A program made the translations under genes and the position numbers. The notes beneath the pieces are model-generated. The model did not search any database and was not told the DNA's origin. It saw only the letters and a program-made list of their open reading frames with translations. This document shows positions 37,913 to 51,894 of a stretch of DNA of 64,000 bases, piece by piece; the first letter of the stretch is position 1; each line of letters begins with the position of its first letter. Origin of the DNA: Cyanoderma ruficeps (Eukaryota > Chordata > Aves > Passeriformes > Timaliidae); contig VZDJ01007747.1 of assembly GCA_008694505.1 (NCBI GenBank), forward strand, positions 6,542,399 through 6,606,398, written 5' to 3'.

Positions 37913-40779
37913 CCACAGCTTTCAACCTACGACCAGGACATTCAGGTTCACTGGCCTTAAGAGAGTTTAAGTGCATTTCTGTCTTCTTGGAAAGTTGTCT
38001 TACTCCTTGACAAAGGCTGCTCTGAGGGGTACTGCTTCCCTCACCTGCTGAAAATCTAACACTGCTAAAACTTCAGGTTATTCTGGGCTGAAAAAATGCA
38101 TCAGACTGTTGACTGAATATTCATTTAAAATAATGGGAGAGTTGGGTTCAGCTAGGCTTTATCAGGCATTTTATACAACTTACTCTTCATTATTTAATGC
38201 TGAAACAGCGTTTCAGAACAGAGTGTGTATACAGGACCCAGAAAAAGCTGCAGGCTGCCCTCCTGCTGTGTCTCTTTTTCTCTGTGAACCCTAGCTTCTG
38301 TCCTGTACTGTGGAGAGGAAAAGGAAAGATACACAACCAGATAGATATTTCAGTCAAAACTGAAATGCCTTTGGGTATCCAGGCAAGGGGGCTGAAACAG
38401 CACATTGGGAACAAGAGGTACCTCTGGAGCCTGTGTGTTGCAGGGATAGTTTGTACTTGACTGGGAAGATTCTGAATGTGTGACCAAATCTTGTATAAGG
38501 TTTGTAAGCCTTGCCTTGAATCTACATGAGTTACATATTACTTAATTTTAACCTGGTCATGATTTTAAAATGCTTTTTAATCAAGGTAAGAGACCTTACA
38601 AATAAATGTGGCCTAATTCAGAAGGGTTTTTTTGGGTTTTTTTAAAGCCTCATTGAATAATATCTTAGCTGGAGCTCTCTAGTAAAGTATTGAAATTCTT
38701 GCCCAAAACTATTAATATTCATTTACCCTTAAACATCCTTATTCCAAGATTAACTAGATCCCAGGATGCAAATGACCACATTTCACTGAAATGTTTTATG
38801 TTCTCCCACACAACTCCTACACACATTTTCATAAAATTAGTTTGCATCACTCTTGGGCTATCTTCAAGGACCAAATCTTGTCATTTTTTCTCAGGTTTGT
38901 GATGTCTCGCTTTGCAAAAACTCACATTAATTTTGAGTGCTTCCTCTTCTCACACCTCTCCTGAGCTACAAAATCACAGGGTCTTTCAGCAACATACGTG
39001 ATGCTGACAGCAATTAAATCTGAGAAGTTCTGCCAATAATCCTTCATTCCTCCAAGTGTGCTGACTTCACTGTGAGGTGGGATGTACTGTCAGGCTGTGC
39101 ACAGCCCAGAGCAGGAGACAGCCTGTCTGGCAGCCCTCCAGTGCCTCGCTACTTCAGGTTGAGTTACTGTTTCCTTATCTTAAGTGTAAAAATTAGTTTC
39201 TTCGTGTGATATACCATGTTCAGACACTGCAGGGATGAACACCAAGGAAATGCATTATGGAAAAAAATACGTATGTGAGTGGAACAGCAGCTGTTGCCAG
39301 ACCTTCTATCTGTATCTGGGTTTTGCTGCTACTTGAGGGAAGCAATGCAGAAGGTCCCGTTATGCAACGCAGAGCCGTAGGTTATGTAAATCAGATGCAG
39401 TAAAACTTGACACCAAGCAAAGCATAACTTTGACCCTGTTCCAAATAGATTATTAAACACCACAGTAATTTTCCCTATAGCACTGAAGTCTGCATCAATC
39501 TTAATACGGACATCATTTACCCTAGCGTGACTCTATTGATTTAACACAGTTTTGCATCAATGGGGGCAGAAAAGGGTCATGAAATTAGCTGTAGGTGACT
39601 TGGTAGTGTATAATCCGCTCTTAAACACTAAGTGTAAATGACCAATTTAATGTTGGTTAAGCAACCTTCACTCCTTTTTTAAAATAAAAAGAATTTTAGT
39701 AGTTTTTAGTATGTTTCAAAAGAAGGTTGTTCTTTACTCAGATGCCCAGCACTGGCTTTAGTTTGCAGTGATTATGGCTAACACATCTAATCCTGTTAGA
39801 GAAACAGGGGGCTCACTGGAATTCATTAGCATGAGAAACTAAATGCTAACTAATGCCACAATATAAATGTACTGCATTTGGAACAGCCCCTAAGATACAG
39901 TTTTACTGTGCAGTCATCTGATTCATACCTAATCTGAAGCAAGAAAAATATAAGGATGAGCCCTGACATTTTCTGCTTATTTATAATTACCCTCTTTCAA
40001 ATTCCTTGTGATTATATTCATTAAAGTTCTCTTTCAGTTTCTCTGTAGCTGAAACACATTTCTCAGTTATAGAAGTTGACTTTATTCTGTCATTTCCTTC
40101 TGTCGTAAGCATATATTTAATGTTTATTTATAAGGATGAAAGTGAATTTTATTACAATGCAATCACTGACAGAGCTATTAAAAACCGCATTCTCTCTCAG
40201 CATTTTCCTGACATTGCTGAATTTGGGTTCTCTGAACCAATACAAGATATAGAGCTTTACTTGTGAATAAATTTTTCACATTTCTTTTAACAAACAAGAA
40301 CGCACAGATGCACATATGTACAACTTCTATAAATTTAAAAAGTTACATCCCAAATTTAAAAACATTTTAAATAAATAGCAGGCAGAAGGTATAGACAGCC
40401 ACGAAAAACCTTATGGTAAGACTTAGGTTAAAAATCAAACCTGTAAGTAGTGAGATCTTAAAGTATAGGCAGAGAGGACAGAAAAAGAATAGAAATGTCT
40501 TCTCAGGTGAAAAGCAGCAATACCTTGGCAGCTTTCACAATGAAGCACAGACATTAAGATGTTAAAAAGATGTTAGATTCCTGGCTCTCCTACTACAGAG
40601 ATCTTGAGCCTGTGATACCAGCCATGGCTGTAACGTTACTAAACCCGCAGTAAGTAATGGTCTAAAAGGAGAACAGCAAACCAAATGCAGAAAGTGGGAC
40701 AAAACACCACTTTGCCCTCAAAGCCCACCTTTGTGTCCTTCACTAACACTTGAGCGTGTTTCTTCTGTTTCAGGCTGAC

Positions 40780-40995
40780 AGATTCATGTACCCCACCAAA
40801 CCCCAGTTCCAGCCATGCCCCAGAGGGGTGTGTCAAAGCACTGTCGGGGTCTCTAGTGTGGTTTGCCCTGCAGGAGCTGCAGCCCCGTGGCTCTGCTCTC
40901 CCACATGTGCAGGGCTGTGCTGCCCAAGCATGGCCCAGGGCCACGGCAAACCTTCCCTTTGGGGCCTGAGCTTCTTTGCTTTGCCTCTCATAAAT
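40780..40995. repeat. Unclassified GC-rich block
   Basis: About 215 bp of GC-rich sequence with several CTGCAG/GCTGC clusters lies in AT-rich surroundings. Overlapping open frames occur on both strands (40639-41132), which fits composition rather than coding. It could be an eroded repeat; no family recognised. Confidence 0.3.
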
Positions 40996-42572
40996 ATTGG
41001 ATTAACATAGTAAATAACAGCCGTGCTAATAAACATCTGGGAACTAGGCAGCTCTGTGAAATCGAAGGGTTGCTGTTCCATTTGACTGAGAAATGTGCTG
41101 CAGTCTGATTCTTCTGACTCTGAGCAAGACACTGCAGCTCAGCTCATGATTTCCAAGATGTATTGCTGTAGACACCTCCTTCCCACTGGCGTGGGGAACA
41201 GAAGGGATCCCATAAATTCTGCATGCACGCCCTGACTGCCAAATCTCTTCTAAGGCTTCCTTGATCAGTCTGTGGACTCTTAAACAGACTATGTCTAAAA
41301 TACCTTCTACTTTACTAACAGGGTTCTGCTATCCCATATGATCATTAAGAAAGGTAAAAAATTATTATTTAAAACATTTTTTCCTTTAATTTATAGGTAT
41401 TCTATAAATTTAAAAACTAAAAACATAAAGTATATATATAAAACCACTATAAGTGTTGTTGTTCTGTCCTTCAACATCTTTTCTGCAAATAATGAGGACA
41501 GGAAATAAATTTGCTTCATTTCATAAACCTGTACTTGAAAGAAGTTACAGTCTCTGTGGGGTTTTTTTGCCAAATTAAAGTTAATTTCTTGAATTCACTA
41601 TGCCAACACATACTCATTTTCAGCTTTCTAATATTTTAAAATCCAAAATTGCATTGTTTTGTGCCTATTTACATTTTAATTCTGAGATCTTACAAAAGTA
41701 ATTTCTTTTGTTTACAAGTAACAATTCTGATATTACATTTCCAGCCATCGTATTTTCTATTAAAATTATGGAATTGCATCAGTAAGCCAATATACATATA
41801 TATTTCACATACAGATTATCTCCATCTCTAATGTAATCTATGTTTTTCATTACTGAAAAGGATCTGTATTTGTTTCCTAAATATATGTAAGCCTTTCTGC
41901 TTTACCTAACATTTTCTAATTATATATAACAAAAAACTGCATATAACGAGCATTTTTCCAACTTGTGACTTAATTGAGTTCACTTTTAATGAATAAATCC
42001 ATTGCCAAGGCTATTCTAGGTTCCTACCAGTTTTCTGTTTCTCATGGAAAGGAGGAGGGTGAGCAAGGTCAAAAGTTTTTTCTCTCACTTCCTAAGTTCC
42101 ATGTATTTTGTCTGTGAAAAAAAAACTTCGGGGAAGAAGTTACAAGGAAAGGGAAGCTTTGAAACTTTGAATCACAGAACAAACAGAAGAAAGGCCTAGG
42201 GTCTTTCTACAATTGCCTGAGCTCTCCTTCTGAGAAGCCAGGGCTAAAGGGCTTCTGGAAGAATGTCAGTATCCTACCCCTGCCTCCCCTAAGGATGTTG
42301 CAGTTGTCAATAATATGTGAGCAGAAAATAATACAAGGACCTTTACTTTCTCCTCTCAGTTCCTTTCATGGGAATTTCCTCAAAAAAATAGGAAAAACAT
42401 AATTCCCTGAAAATTGAATTCAGAGCTGAAGTCCTGTATTATTCAGATTCATGCTTCTTTCCTCATTTTCTGAAAGGCAGTTAAAGCAAGGAAGGGAGTG
42501 GGCTGAAATTATCAATTGGAAAGGCCATAAGTGGGTTTTGGACTGGAAAAAAATGCTCAAATACTGGCAAAC

Positions 42573-42743
42573 CTTAACAATACATCAAGAAATTTGATCA
42601 CAAGCTTAGCTGCCAAAACATCGTCACCACTTAATGCCTTTGCTTCTTCATCATACTTTGCCATATGAGTAACTATTCTTGCATTTCCCATCCTTCTCTT
42701 GCCTAGATCTTTGATGTATATTACACTTCTCATTTTAACTTTC
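42573..42743 (-). CDS. Weak candidate exon, helical charged peptide
   Basis: 171 bp on the minus strand lie between a fair acceptor (GTTATTTTGATTAG) and a weak donor (TTAAG then GTTTGC). The open frame encodes a basic stretch followed by MAKYDEEAKALSGDDVLAAK and a leucine-rich helix. This pattern resembles, only loosely, the helical part of GAIN domains in adhesion receptors; I do not claim that identity. Phase is 2 at both ends. Codon use is coding-like but the donor is poor, and no following receptor exons were found at lower coordinates. Confidence 0.25.
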
Positions 42744-45700
42744 CTAATCAAAATAACTTCACAATTCTCCAAACTCTCCTACACTACTGAGCCCATTTCC
42801 ATCCCCTGATTTTTTTTCTGCCTCACTTTCCCAGGGTAAGTCAGACAAATTAGTTCTTAAACTCTGTAGATACACTTCTTATGGGTGGATTTTTTAAGGT
42901 TCTACCTATTCCTTTTATTTTCCAAGACTGCCACTTCTGATTTTTTCCATGTGGTGCTCCTTTGGCACTGGGAATGCTGTATGTAATAGTGTTTTTCCTG
43001 TAGTTTTCCATATACATTTAGTACTTAAAGAATGATTAAAGAAAGCAAAACAATGAACTTGCCAACTTGAGTGGTCACAAACACTTGTGCCTCCAGTCTA
43101 AGAAAGGAAGGTTATTCACTCAAAGGCAAAATACTGCATTAACAAGCTCAGAGAGAAAACCATTGTTTTAAATATTTCTTGGCAAGGAAAGAAAGAAGAA
43201 TGTTCAGATGTGCTGATGCACTTCAGTTGAATAATGCTAACAAACATGTATATTCAAAAAGTCCTCCCTAATACAGTACAGAAGCAGTCCCTAAACCTAC
43301 AATTAATCCAGGAGGAATAAGCTATATTAATACCTAATTCTGTTTTTAGTAAAATTTAGCAACTGTTCATAGCTAGTGTCAAATTCTATCAATAAAAATC
43401 ACATTCTTGATCAAAATATTTTAACTAGGATTTAACTTAGCTCTAAAATTTGTTCAGTTAAATAATGCTGCCAATGAAAAAAGACATCTTTAGGAGTGTC
43501 TGGGGTTTTGGGTTTTTGTTGTCTTATTTCTTTTACAAATCAAGAAGTCATGTTGTATGGACAACCAAGATGTTTTTACAGTCTGAACATGGGTTTGGCT
43601 TCATAAAACAGCTTGAACTAATTAAGATATGAAAGGTAACTCCTTGCCACCTCCAATGTACAGGCACTCTCAATTGTATAAATGTAGAAGGCAAAAATAA
43701 ATGTCTTCAGTTGAATAAGTTCTCTCACTTTTGAGATTTATACAGGGCCCCTCTAAATGTAGTAGACTAAACTGTGAAATTATAGTTATTGTCAAAAAAC
43801 TATAACAATGTTTGAAAATTTAACCTGTGTTTCGTCCAGTTAGGGTCTTGTTTTTTTTTTTTCCGTAAGGTTTATTTTTATTCTTAGGTTCATAGGTGCT
43901 CAGTGTAAAAGATGTAAAACATGCAATTCAGTCGTATATTAATGTATTATCTTGCTCTTAATACTTTCACTAAGACTTTGTTCCTTAGCTGTTATTTTAG
44001 ATAGATGATAAGCAGGATTTTTTTCTAAGCTATTAGCGCTCCACAGAGGTTCATGGGGAAAGGGTGTTCTGGGTTTTCATATGGTTAAATCACATTTATA
44101 AGATAACACAAGTATCAATCTTAATAAGAGGGCAACATTCTGCATTGCTTGGGTCAGTTGCCACAGTTATTACTTTTTGGCAAGGCTTGGAAATTTTTAT
44201 GTTTTTTATTGATCTCCCTTCTGGTCTGAGTTGCAGTTCAATAGCTGAATTACTAACCTAGTTATTTCATTGTAACAAGTGATAAATAATACTGCTTTTA
44301 GATCTAGAGTGCCTTATTTCAGATTTTGGATTCCTAACACAAATTCAGCCAATACTGGCTCAAGCTAAAGGCTATTCCTTCTTTATGAGGGAATATCAGA
44401 CCCATTGAATGTAGAGTCACAGAATGGACATATATGCTCTTTGCATTTGCCAACAAAGGTCAGAAGGCAAGTATTAGCATTCTAGAACATTCAGTAACTT
44501 GGAAGCTGCCTGGAGGATATGTCTAGCATCTTCAGGCTCAAAATCCTGCCTCCATCTGCCTACTGCCAAAGCACAGTAGAATATGCCTGTGCTCCTTATG
44601 CTACCACTCAGAAATGTCAATAGTCACCTTTCAGCATGAATCAGAAAGAACCACTTCTGAAAAAAGGCAGCAATCTTCTGGTTTTCTGCTGTGAGCAGGG
44701 GTCTGTGCCATAAGAATAACATGCAAATTTCGTAAGTCCAGTCACTTAACAGAGTAGCTAAAAACTGCTTAAATGTCAGGTGGAGATGTCCTATTGATAA
44801 CATCCTTCTCAGTCATGACCCAGCTACACTATTGTTTGAGCACAGGCCCTGGTGTCTTAGAGCTGAAAACATTATCAATAAACCTAATCCTTTTGCAGTG
44901 TCGTTTTGTCAGTCAACATATGCAGGACTTGATTCTGGTTTTGATTCTGAAAAGGTCTAGATTCCTGTAAGTGTTGCAACGATTTGTGTAATTTTCCTTA
45001 TCTCTTCCTGGCTACATAAGATCAGAAGAGGAAAGAATTTAACAGAATGAATGAAGGAACTTCTTAAACAATAAAAGTGAGTCTAAAGGTAATGAAAAGG
45101 CTCTTGGGCACATCCCCTCAGTGTTATGACAATGACACAACATTGACCAGTAATGACCTCACTGCTGCCACTGCTGGTGGCTAACATCGCCAATTTATAA
45201 TTAGAAGTATTGAAAAGAACATCAAAATTATTCTCAAGCCAGTCAGGTAAGTGAGAAAAACAGTAAAAAACCAGCCTTTTATAGAGTTTTGTGCAGTCAT
45301 AAAAGCCTCTATAGCTACAGGACACAGATACTCGCAGACTACTAAAATTTTGCTTTCAAATGAAGAGCTCAGGAGAACTGGCTATCTCTTCTGTAGTTTC
45401 TGTGCCCAGCAAAATACATTATTCAGCAGTTAAGTAAACATATAGCTGAATGGTATCCTACTTTCCTGACCAGGGCATCAACCAGTAACAGAAGTCTACT
45501 TTTTGTTCTTTTCTCCAGCTCTTATCTCTCTGCCACTTCTAAACCGTGCCCTGAATCATGCACCGTTTTACTTATTTCTTAACAGTTATTAACACCTATT
45601 GTTTAAACAGAGATGGGAACAGAATAATTTTTTCTGACCTACAAAGATCATGGGAGACAATAAACATTCAGTTCACGAATGCAATCTTCTCAACGGTACA

Positions 45701-48700
45701 ATTCATCACTTGCATCATTTAAAAAATAAATATAGTTGCCACAGACCCACATATGAGAATCAGAGTGAAATACCCAGATGGAACCACATATGCTGACATT
45801 TTCCTGCGTCATCATCAAATCATTCTTGGTTACGCACACAAAACAAAGAACCTTATCTTCAACAAGGATCATGTTGTACTTATTGTCTACAAACATGAAA
45901 TACATAATTGATTACCTGTCAAGTACACTGAGTTCCCACAACCTCTTTTTTAAAGTAAAATCAGAGCAAACAAGACTTAATACCTCAGTCAGAATATGTG
46001 TCTATTATTCTGCAATGTTTTGATTGGCTGCTTGTTCCTATGTGAAGCCTTCAATTGAAGTGCTGTAGGTCCTATATTCTCCACATATATGCAACAGAAT
46101 TGCTCAACCCTTTTGACACCCTCTGTTCTGTGTGTGTTTTTGTGGAATAGAAATTTTCTCTCCACTGCAGACCATACTCAAAGAATACTTTTCCTTAAAC
46201 TTCTTTTAGGCCTGGTCCACAATATCACTGCAAATATAGCACAGAGTTACTCAAGTAAACTTCTAAGAATGAGAACTTTGAGCCTCATTTTGCTTGCCAT
46301 TATTTTGCCAGCTGCATGGACCAGAGCTACCATTAATCTGTCAACATTGCAGTCTGCTGTGGAGGACAGAAAAAGACAATATAATGATCAAATTGAGTTA
46401 ATTTAGGATTTGACAAAGCAGTTAGTCTATAACTGCATTATGCCTATCTATTCTGTGTTGGAACAGGAATTTTATAATTGGCCATCCCAGAATCACCCAC
46501 CCTTTCTGCAGCCACCCAAACCTGTGACTGAGTAAGAATGTCAGGACGTGTTGGACAGCTGAGAAAAGAGAAGGGTTCTGATGGGCTTGAATGGGAAGGA
46601 CCCATCCACTTTTGTAATACAGCATTTTTCCCAGTGGCCCTGCTGCCTCGTCTTGTTCCACAGCTACAGGTCTGTGTGGTCCTTCATGTGTTCATGGTGT
46701 ATCATCCAGTATCATGGCAACGCTTGTCAAAACTTGATGTGGAGATTGTTACTTTCTTTATGTTACTAATATACCTAATGGACTGAGAAATATGAATATT
46801 GTTCTAAGATGTGACATTAAATATTTTTAGGTTTTTATAAATTGCTTATCAATTAATGTGTTGCAATGGTGGGGCTTTAAACAAATTAAATATAGCTCTA
46901 AATTAATGGGGGGTTGTTCTCCCACTATTCTATATGCAGTTTTATTTATTCACCATAATAGGGTAACTCTAAAAATCATTTACTTCATCTAAGTGAAAAT
47001 GTATTAGAATCATGATCAAACTAATGGTAAAAATGTACTCCTAAAATATATATATGGCAACATATTAATTTTAATTGCTTGTTAGTTTTATGGCTAGAGA
47101 GTTAATAAGAGCTTGGTAGTGGATACTTTTGTGGTGCTGAATAAAAAATGATACAGCCCAGATAACTGTTCACATAAATTAACAGGAGAAAATGGTGAAT
47201 ATTTAACAGAGAAGTTGAGATTAAAAATATTTGAAAAAGACATGACTACGAGACAAAAACCCCCATATTATTGGATGCCTGGCCTCCTTAAGTAATTTTT
47301 GCCCAATGTTTCTGCTACTTTTGTTATATGACAATGTGACTGAAATCCCAGCACAAATATTCTAATCTTTCAGAAGACAACAGTATCAAATTTTTCAGTT
47401 TATTAAATCCTACTACTCATTTATACTAATGTGCAAGTGTTATCTTTGTGATCATGCACTAAGTACAGAACAAGCATGACATTGCAATTAAGAGCTTAAC
47501 CACCTACTTCATCCACAGATGCTGAAAGGCAGGCAATTTATTCTCAAACTGATTTTCTCTTGAAAAGGAGGAGTGAAAGAAAATCCAAGCCTGGTGAATA
47601 ATGACAGTTGCACTCTCAGGGAGTCGGAGATTCTTAGGGGAAATGAACTAAGAGGAAAGAAAGGCAGGAAAGTGGAGTAAAGACACAGAACAGGATGAAA
47701 TATTAGAAGGACCAGAGTAAAATAAAGTTGAAGTCTGCAGAAACCACAGTGAAGAACTATGTTGTTACTAAAAGGACATCACCACAGGCAAAAGCAATGC
47801 ATTCAGGGGTTAGTTTCCCAAAGTCTATGTAAATAATTTATCTGTTTCTCTCTGACTGACTCCACAGTCTTGCAGCCTTCTAGAGAGACTACAGAAAAGG
47901 TGGATGGATATACCAAATGAATCCCATTTTTCTCACAGCGTCTCAATCTGATTTTTAAATTTCACAAGAAATTATCAATTTATGAGGAAATGAAAGTGCC
48001 CGCTCTCAGCCGTTCATTCATGCTCAGTGGTGTGGCACAAATATCCAATTGATGTGCACCATTAATTATTCCCACAATTTGCAGGGCTCCATATGAGACT
48101 GTTTTGACTTCACTTGAAAAGTAAAGTACTGTATCAAATGGAAGAAATTACTTCCTTGCCACGAAGAAGGTGAGTTAAAATATATATTAAATTAAAATAT
48201 CATATGATAAGACAACATAAACTAACCTAATGAACCATTTGAAAATTGAACAAGATAGACTGAAAGCTTTATTCTCAGGTCAGCATTCTTTATAATGCAG
48301 GTATTTTCAGTGTCTTCTGGACATACTGCTGCAAAGTAGCTAGCAAGACATAGCAAGACCAAAGCTGCAAACAAACTAATGTCAATGAGAAGAAAAAGGT
48401 CCTCTTGTCTAAAAATCTGAATTCTTGGAGTATCCATTAGACTGCACAGCCCCCCAGAATGAGTTACACTGCACTCTTTCTTTCATCAAAAACAGTTACG
48501 TAAAAAATTGACAAATAAATTCTTATAAGTGGAAACGCATTAGGACAAAGTAGCCCTGGATTAGGAGTTTTTGCTGGAGATACAACTTTTGGATACAAAT
48601 TTCCAGTTTAAACTACATCACTTCTCTATGAGACTGATGCCTTAATTGCTAAGACCACTAATCCCATTTTCCTGACAGCATCTGAGGCCTTATAAGTGAT

Positions 48701-51700
48701 CTGGTACTGCTTTAGTCACCACCTCGAGTTAGTAATAAATTATCTGTGACTGGGGAGATCTCAGAATCTCTTATTTTTCAGCCTCCAGCACATTCCTGGG
48801 CCAAAAATAGCGTGTTGTAGACTCCTAGAAGTGCAAGACGATCTTTCTGTTGCTCTCTTCTAATGGTGCCCTTTTAAACAAGGTCAGTTTCGTAAAACAA
48901 CCATGAAGCCATTGTGCCTGAGTGGAAGACTACCTGAGTGCCTGACAGTGCTACATGGAGTACAATACATAACCAGCGCATGCAGCCAGTGCACAGATCA
49001 TAGACAGAACTGTAAAATAAACTCAGGAGAAATTTGTTGAGCATGCAGGTACTCCACGGCCCACTGGCAGAAGGAGAAATTCAAGCTCTTAATTGAATTT
49101 TAAGTTGTTTGTATGAAAACACGCTTTGCATCATGCCTCAACAAAGATTTTACTAATGAAATTAATGGGCATTTCTAAATGATATTTACATTTATGCTTT
49201 AAAAGGAAACATTTTTAAATACACTCTTTGTGTCTTTGCAAAGAAATACAACACTGCAAATGTTACAAAACAAGTATAAACAGCCACATAAAAGGACAAA
49301 TTTCAGACTATACTAAAAATGATAACGTACAACAGAATTGTTTAGCAGTGTTCTCCAGTGTTCCAAATATCAAACGGGGACTGTAAACATCTCTTTTGCT
49401 GTCTCTTTGAAAATATGCTGGTGTACATCAGTCTTGCTATTAGTCTTCATGAGCTGCCTTGGGATTTAATTCAAAGTTTCATCTCAAAGAATCCCATACA
49501 AAGTTATGAGTGTTTGACAATAAACATGTATCATGGCAATTTCTTTCCAGCCTTAGAGAATTTCCTGCTAGAGTCTTACCATTCCAAACATATGGAAATC
49601 AAGGGTGAACACAACCAGAAACTTAGACTATTAAAAACAAAATAATGGCATACAGATTTCTTCAATTCTTAAAGACAGTACTGATATCAGAGTAACATTC
49701 ACCCACAAAGTGCAACTAACCCTCTTCATTTTTCTCAGCTTTTCAATATATAAAAAAATCTCTTTCAGTATTCAACTGAATATAAATATAAAAAAGAATT
49801 AATGCCCCTGTCCTGTTCCGCACATTATAATCTTGATCGTTACCAACTATAGATTATGTACTTCAGTGCTTACTAGGAATTAATGATGCTCATTGCTAAA
49901 ACTAGCTTGTAAACAACCTCAAAATGCATTGGTTATATACTCCTAATTTCAAGTTTGAAGGCACCATTTCAGAATTTATATCAGCCTCTCTCCTTGATCT
50001 GTCAGAAAGCTCTGATTACTGGATACCTTGTTGTCCTTCCTCAGAAAATATGCTGGGTGGGTACACTACAGCTTCAGGAATAACAACAAATTCAGGTACC
50101 AGTAATAAAATATCTTTAATTTATTTGTCTCTTTCATTTTCCAGCATAAGATTGATGATTCAGAGCAGATCCACTGCAATATGGATTGAAAAAAAGCAAT
50201 CTGCCTGTCTAGGTGAAAGAAATATTTTACTTTCAGAAGTTTTTACCATAAGACAGAGAGAATAGCTATCCAGCAATTATGCATCAAAAGTGCCTGTCAT
50301 GTCCTTAGTATTACTGTCTCCCACCCACTTCTTACTTCTTCTTTTATTCAATTCACAGATGGATGAAGAGTCCTGTAAAGCACATTTTGTGTCTAGACCA
50401 CTGTTGAAAGATTTCTCTCTGCCACCTTTGCAAAGTAGGAGGGTTAGTGACAAACGATCATGGTGACAGCTGAACATATATTCATTTTGAGAAAAAAAAA
50501 AAAACAAACCAACATCTTTAATGTTTTCAAAGTGTTAGTTTATCAAATTTATGATTTCAATATCAATTTTGCACTTTTAATACTCATTCATATAATTCTT
50601 TTTTCAGTTTTTATATATAAGAAGCGTAAAGTTCCTAATCTCACGAAAACTATGAGCTGCTTTTGCTTGAGCTTTTAACATAAGAAGCATAAGTATTTCT
50701 GACCCTTTGAATGTAGGAACAGCTAAGTAAGAACACTGCAGAGACTGCAGAAAATGCTAAGGGCCTGATTGTGTTCTACCTGATAGTGCTCCCACACCCA
50801 GTGCCTCCACCCCTCATTGTGCACCTGGGCATCTCGTTCTTCTCCCTCTCAGGTAGAGTTGTGGTGTGGCAGAGGTTTACCCTCACCAAATGCATTAAAA
50901 AAATAGATTTACTCAGAATATAGGTGAAACCTCTTAAAGGAATATTCAATGCTATCATGGCTACTTGGTTGCATATTAATTCATGATGAGAAGAATGTAG
51001 ACATTTATTGAAAAAAAAAGTTAATAAAACCTGCAAGGTGAAGAGCAAAAGAAATTAGAGAAATGTTCAAGTGTATTTAAAGTTCCAAAACTAAAACTGG
51101 TATAAAATTGAGAAATTAGAAAGCTAGAGACTTACAAGTCCTATAAACAGAATTTCCAATGTGTGTAGCCATTTTATTTCCTTTAAAAAAAACTACATGG
51201 CTCAACCATGAATTTTAAGTGTCTACCAAAACCTGACCTCCATCTCCTGAGACTAAAAATGGCCAGAACGCACAAAGATAAAACATTGCATGATTTCACC
51301 TCCATTAAATTGCATTCATATATATTTAGGAGGTGTATGGATGTGAACAGTACTTCAGAAGTAAATATGAACACAAAAGCAAACACATTAAAAAGAATTG
51401 CAGAATAAGGATATTTTGGTACATGAAAATAGCTTAACTAAATGCAAGATCATGCACCTCAGATATTCATTTTATAGCTAGTTGCTTTTTTAAAATGTCC
51501 TTTAACTTGCTCTTGCTTGCTTTCCCTGTGAATCCAGTAAAATTGTTCCATTAACTAAACAGATAAAGGTGGTGTTGTTATTATTATTGCTATTGAGTTC
51601 TAAGCACTTCTACATAACAGATATGATCTAAAAGAAAAGGGTTAGTTTTTGTGTATCATGTGACTGCATTATGAGACATTTTAGGTGGCTGAAGCACATA

Positions 51701-51894
51701 GGAAGGCAGGAAAGTAAACAGCCAGATCAATAAAGATTTTTAGCTAGTATTCAAAGAAACTTCTCACAGGTCCAGTAAATAAAAACTGCATTGCATTTAC
51801 TAACATATTCTCTCAGGAATCATTTCAGTGGCATAAATGAAACCTAATCATATGTGCCCAGTCTACCTAATACATTAACTCCAACGATAGAAGG
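42744..51894. other. Mostly noncoding sequence
   Basis: Apart from the weak exon at 48227-48364, no supported feature. A plus-strand splice-like pair at 48085-48169 has stops in all three frames. Confidence 0.6.
48227..48364 (-). CDS. Weak candidate exon with hydrophobic segment
   Basis: A good minus-strand acceptor (pyrimidine run ending GTTTGCAG) precedes 138 bp of open frame. The donor is acceptable but not strong (TTAG then GTTAGT). Phase is 1 at both ends, which fits the phase-1 end of the 61871-61949 candidate. The peptide opens with a hydrophobic run (ALVLLCLASYFAAVC) and continues CPEDTENTCIIKNADLRIKL, with one N-glycosylation-type sequon (NGS) near the end. The same frame is open upstream of the acceptor back to an ATG, so it could equally be a chance ORF. 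No family recognised. Confidence 0.22.

Larger units (their letters stand above)
33271..42572. other. Noncoding sequence with one GC-rich block
   Basis: Nothing beyond the hairpin, triplicated unit and GC-rich block listed separately. A GC-richer patch at 35230-35370 was not classifiable. Confidence 0.6.

Noticed and set aside
42171..42200. GAATCACAGAA near 42171 (also similar at 19247 and 44415) resembling the complement of a CR1 3' end
   Set aside because: Only about ten bases match and no CR1 body follows.
45083..45325. Minus-strand ORF with coding-like sequence and a perfect plus-strand donor (CAG/GTAAGT) at 45245
   Set aside because: The donor is on the opposite strand and lacks a matching open exon; no good minus-strand splice pair was found.
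45693..45886. Minus-strand open frame (DNKYNMILVEDKVLCF...) after a fair acceptor, phase-compatible with 48227-48364
   Set aside because: No convincing donor before the stop codon, so it cannot be closed as an internal exon; kept out of the gene list.
46089..46406. 105-codon plus-strand ORF with a hydrophobic run that resembles a signal peptide
   Set aside because: No homology recognised, no upstream promoter or clean splice pair, and nearby ORFs of similar length are random.
48085..48169. Excellent plus-strand splice pair (TTTGCAG acceptor, AAG/GTGAGT donor)
   Set aside because: All three frames contain stops. It is a useful reminder that good splice pairs occur without coding; a noncoding RNA exon is possible but unsupported.
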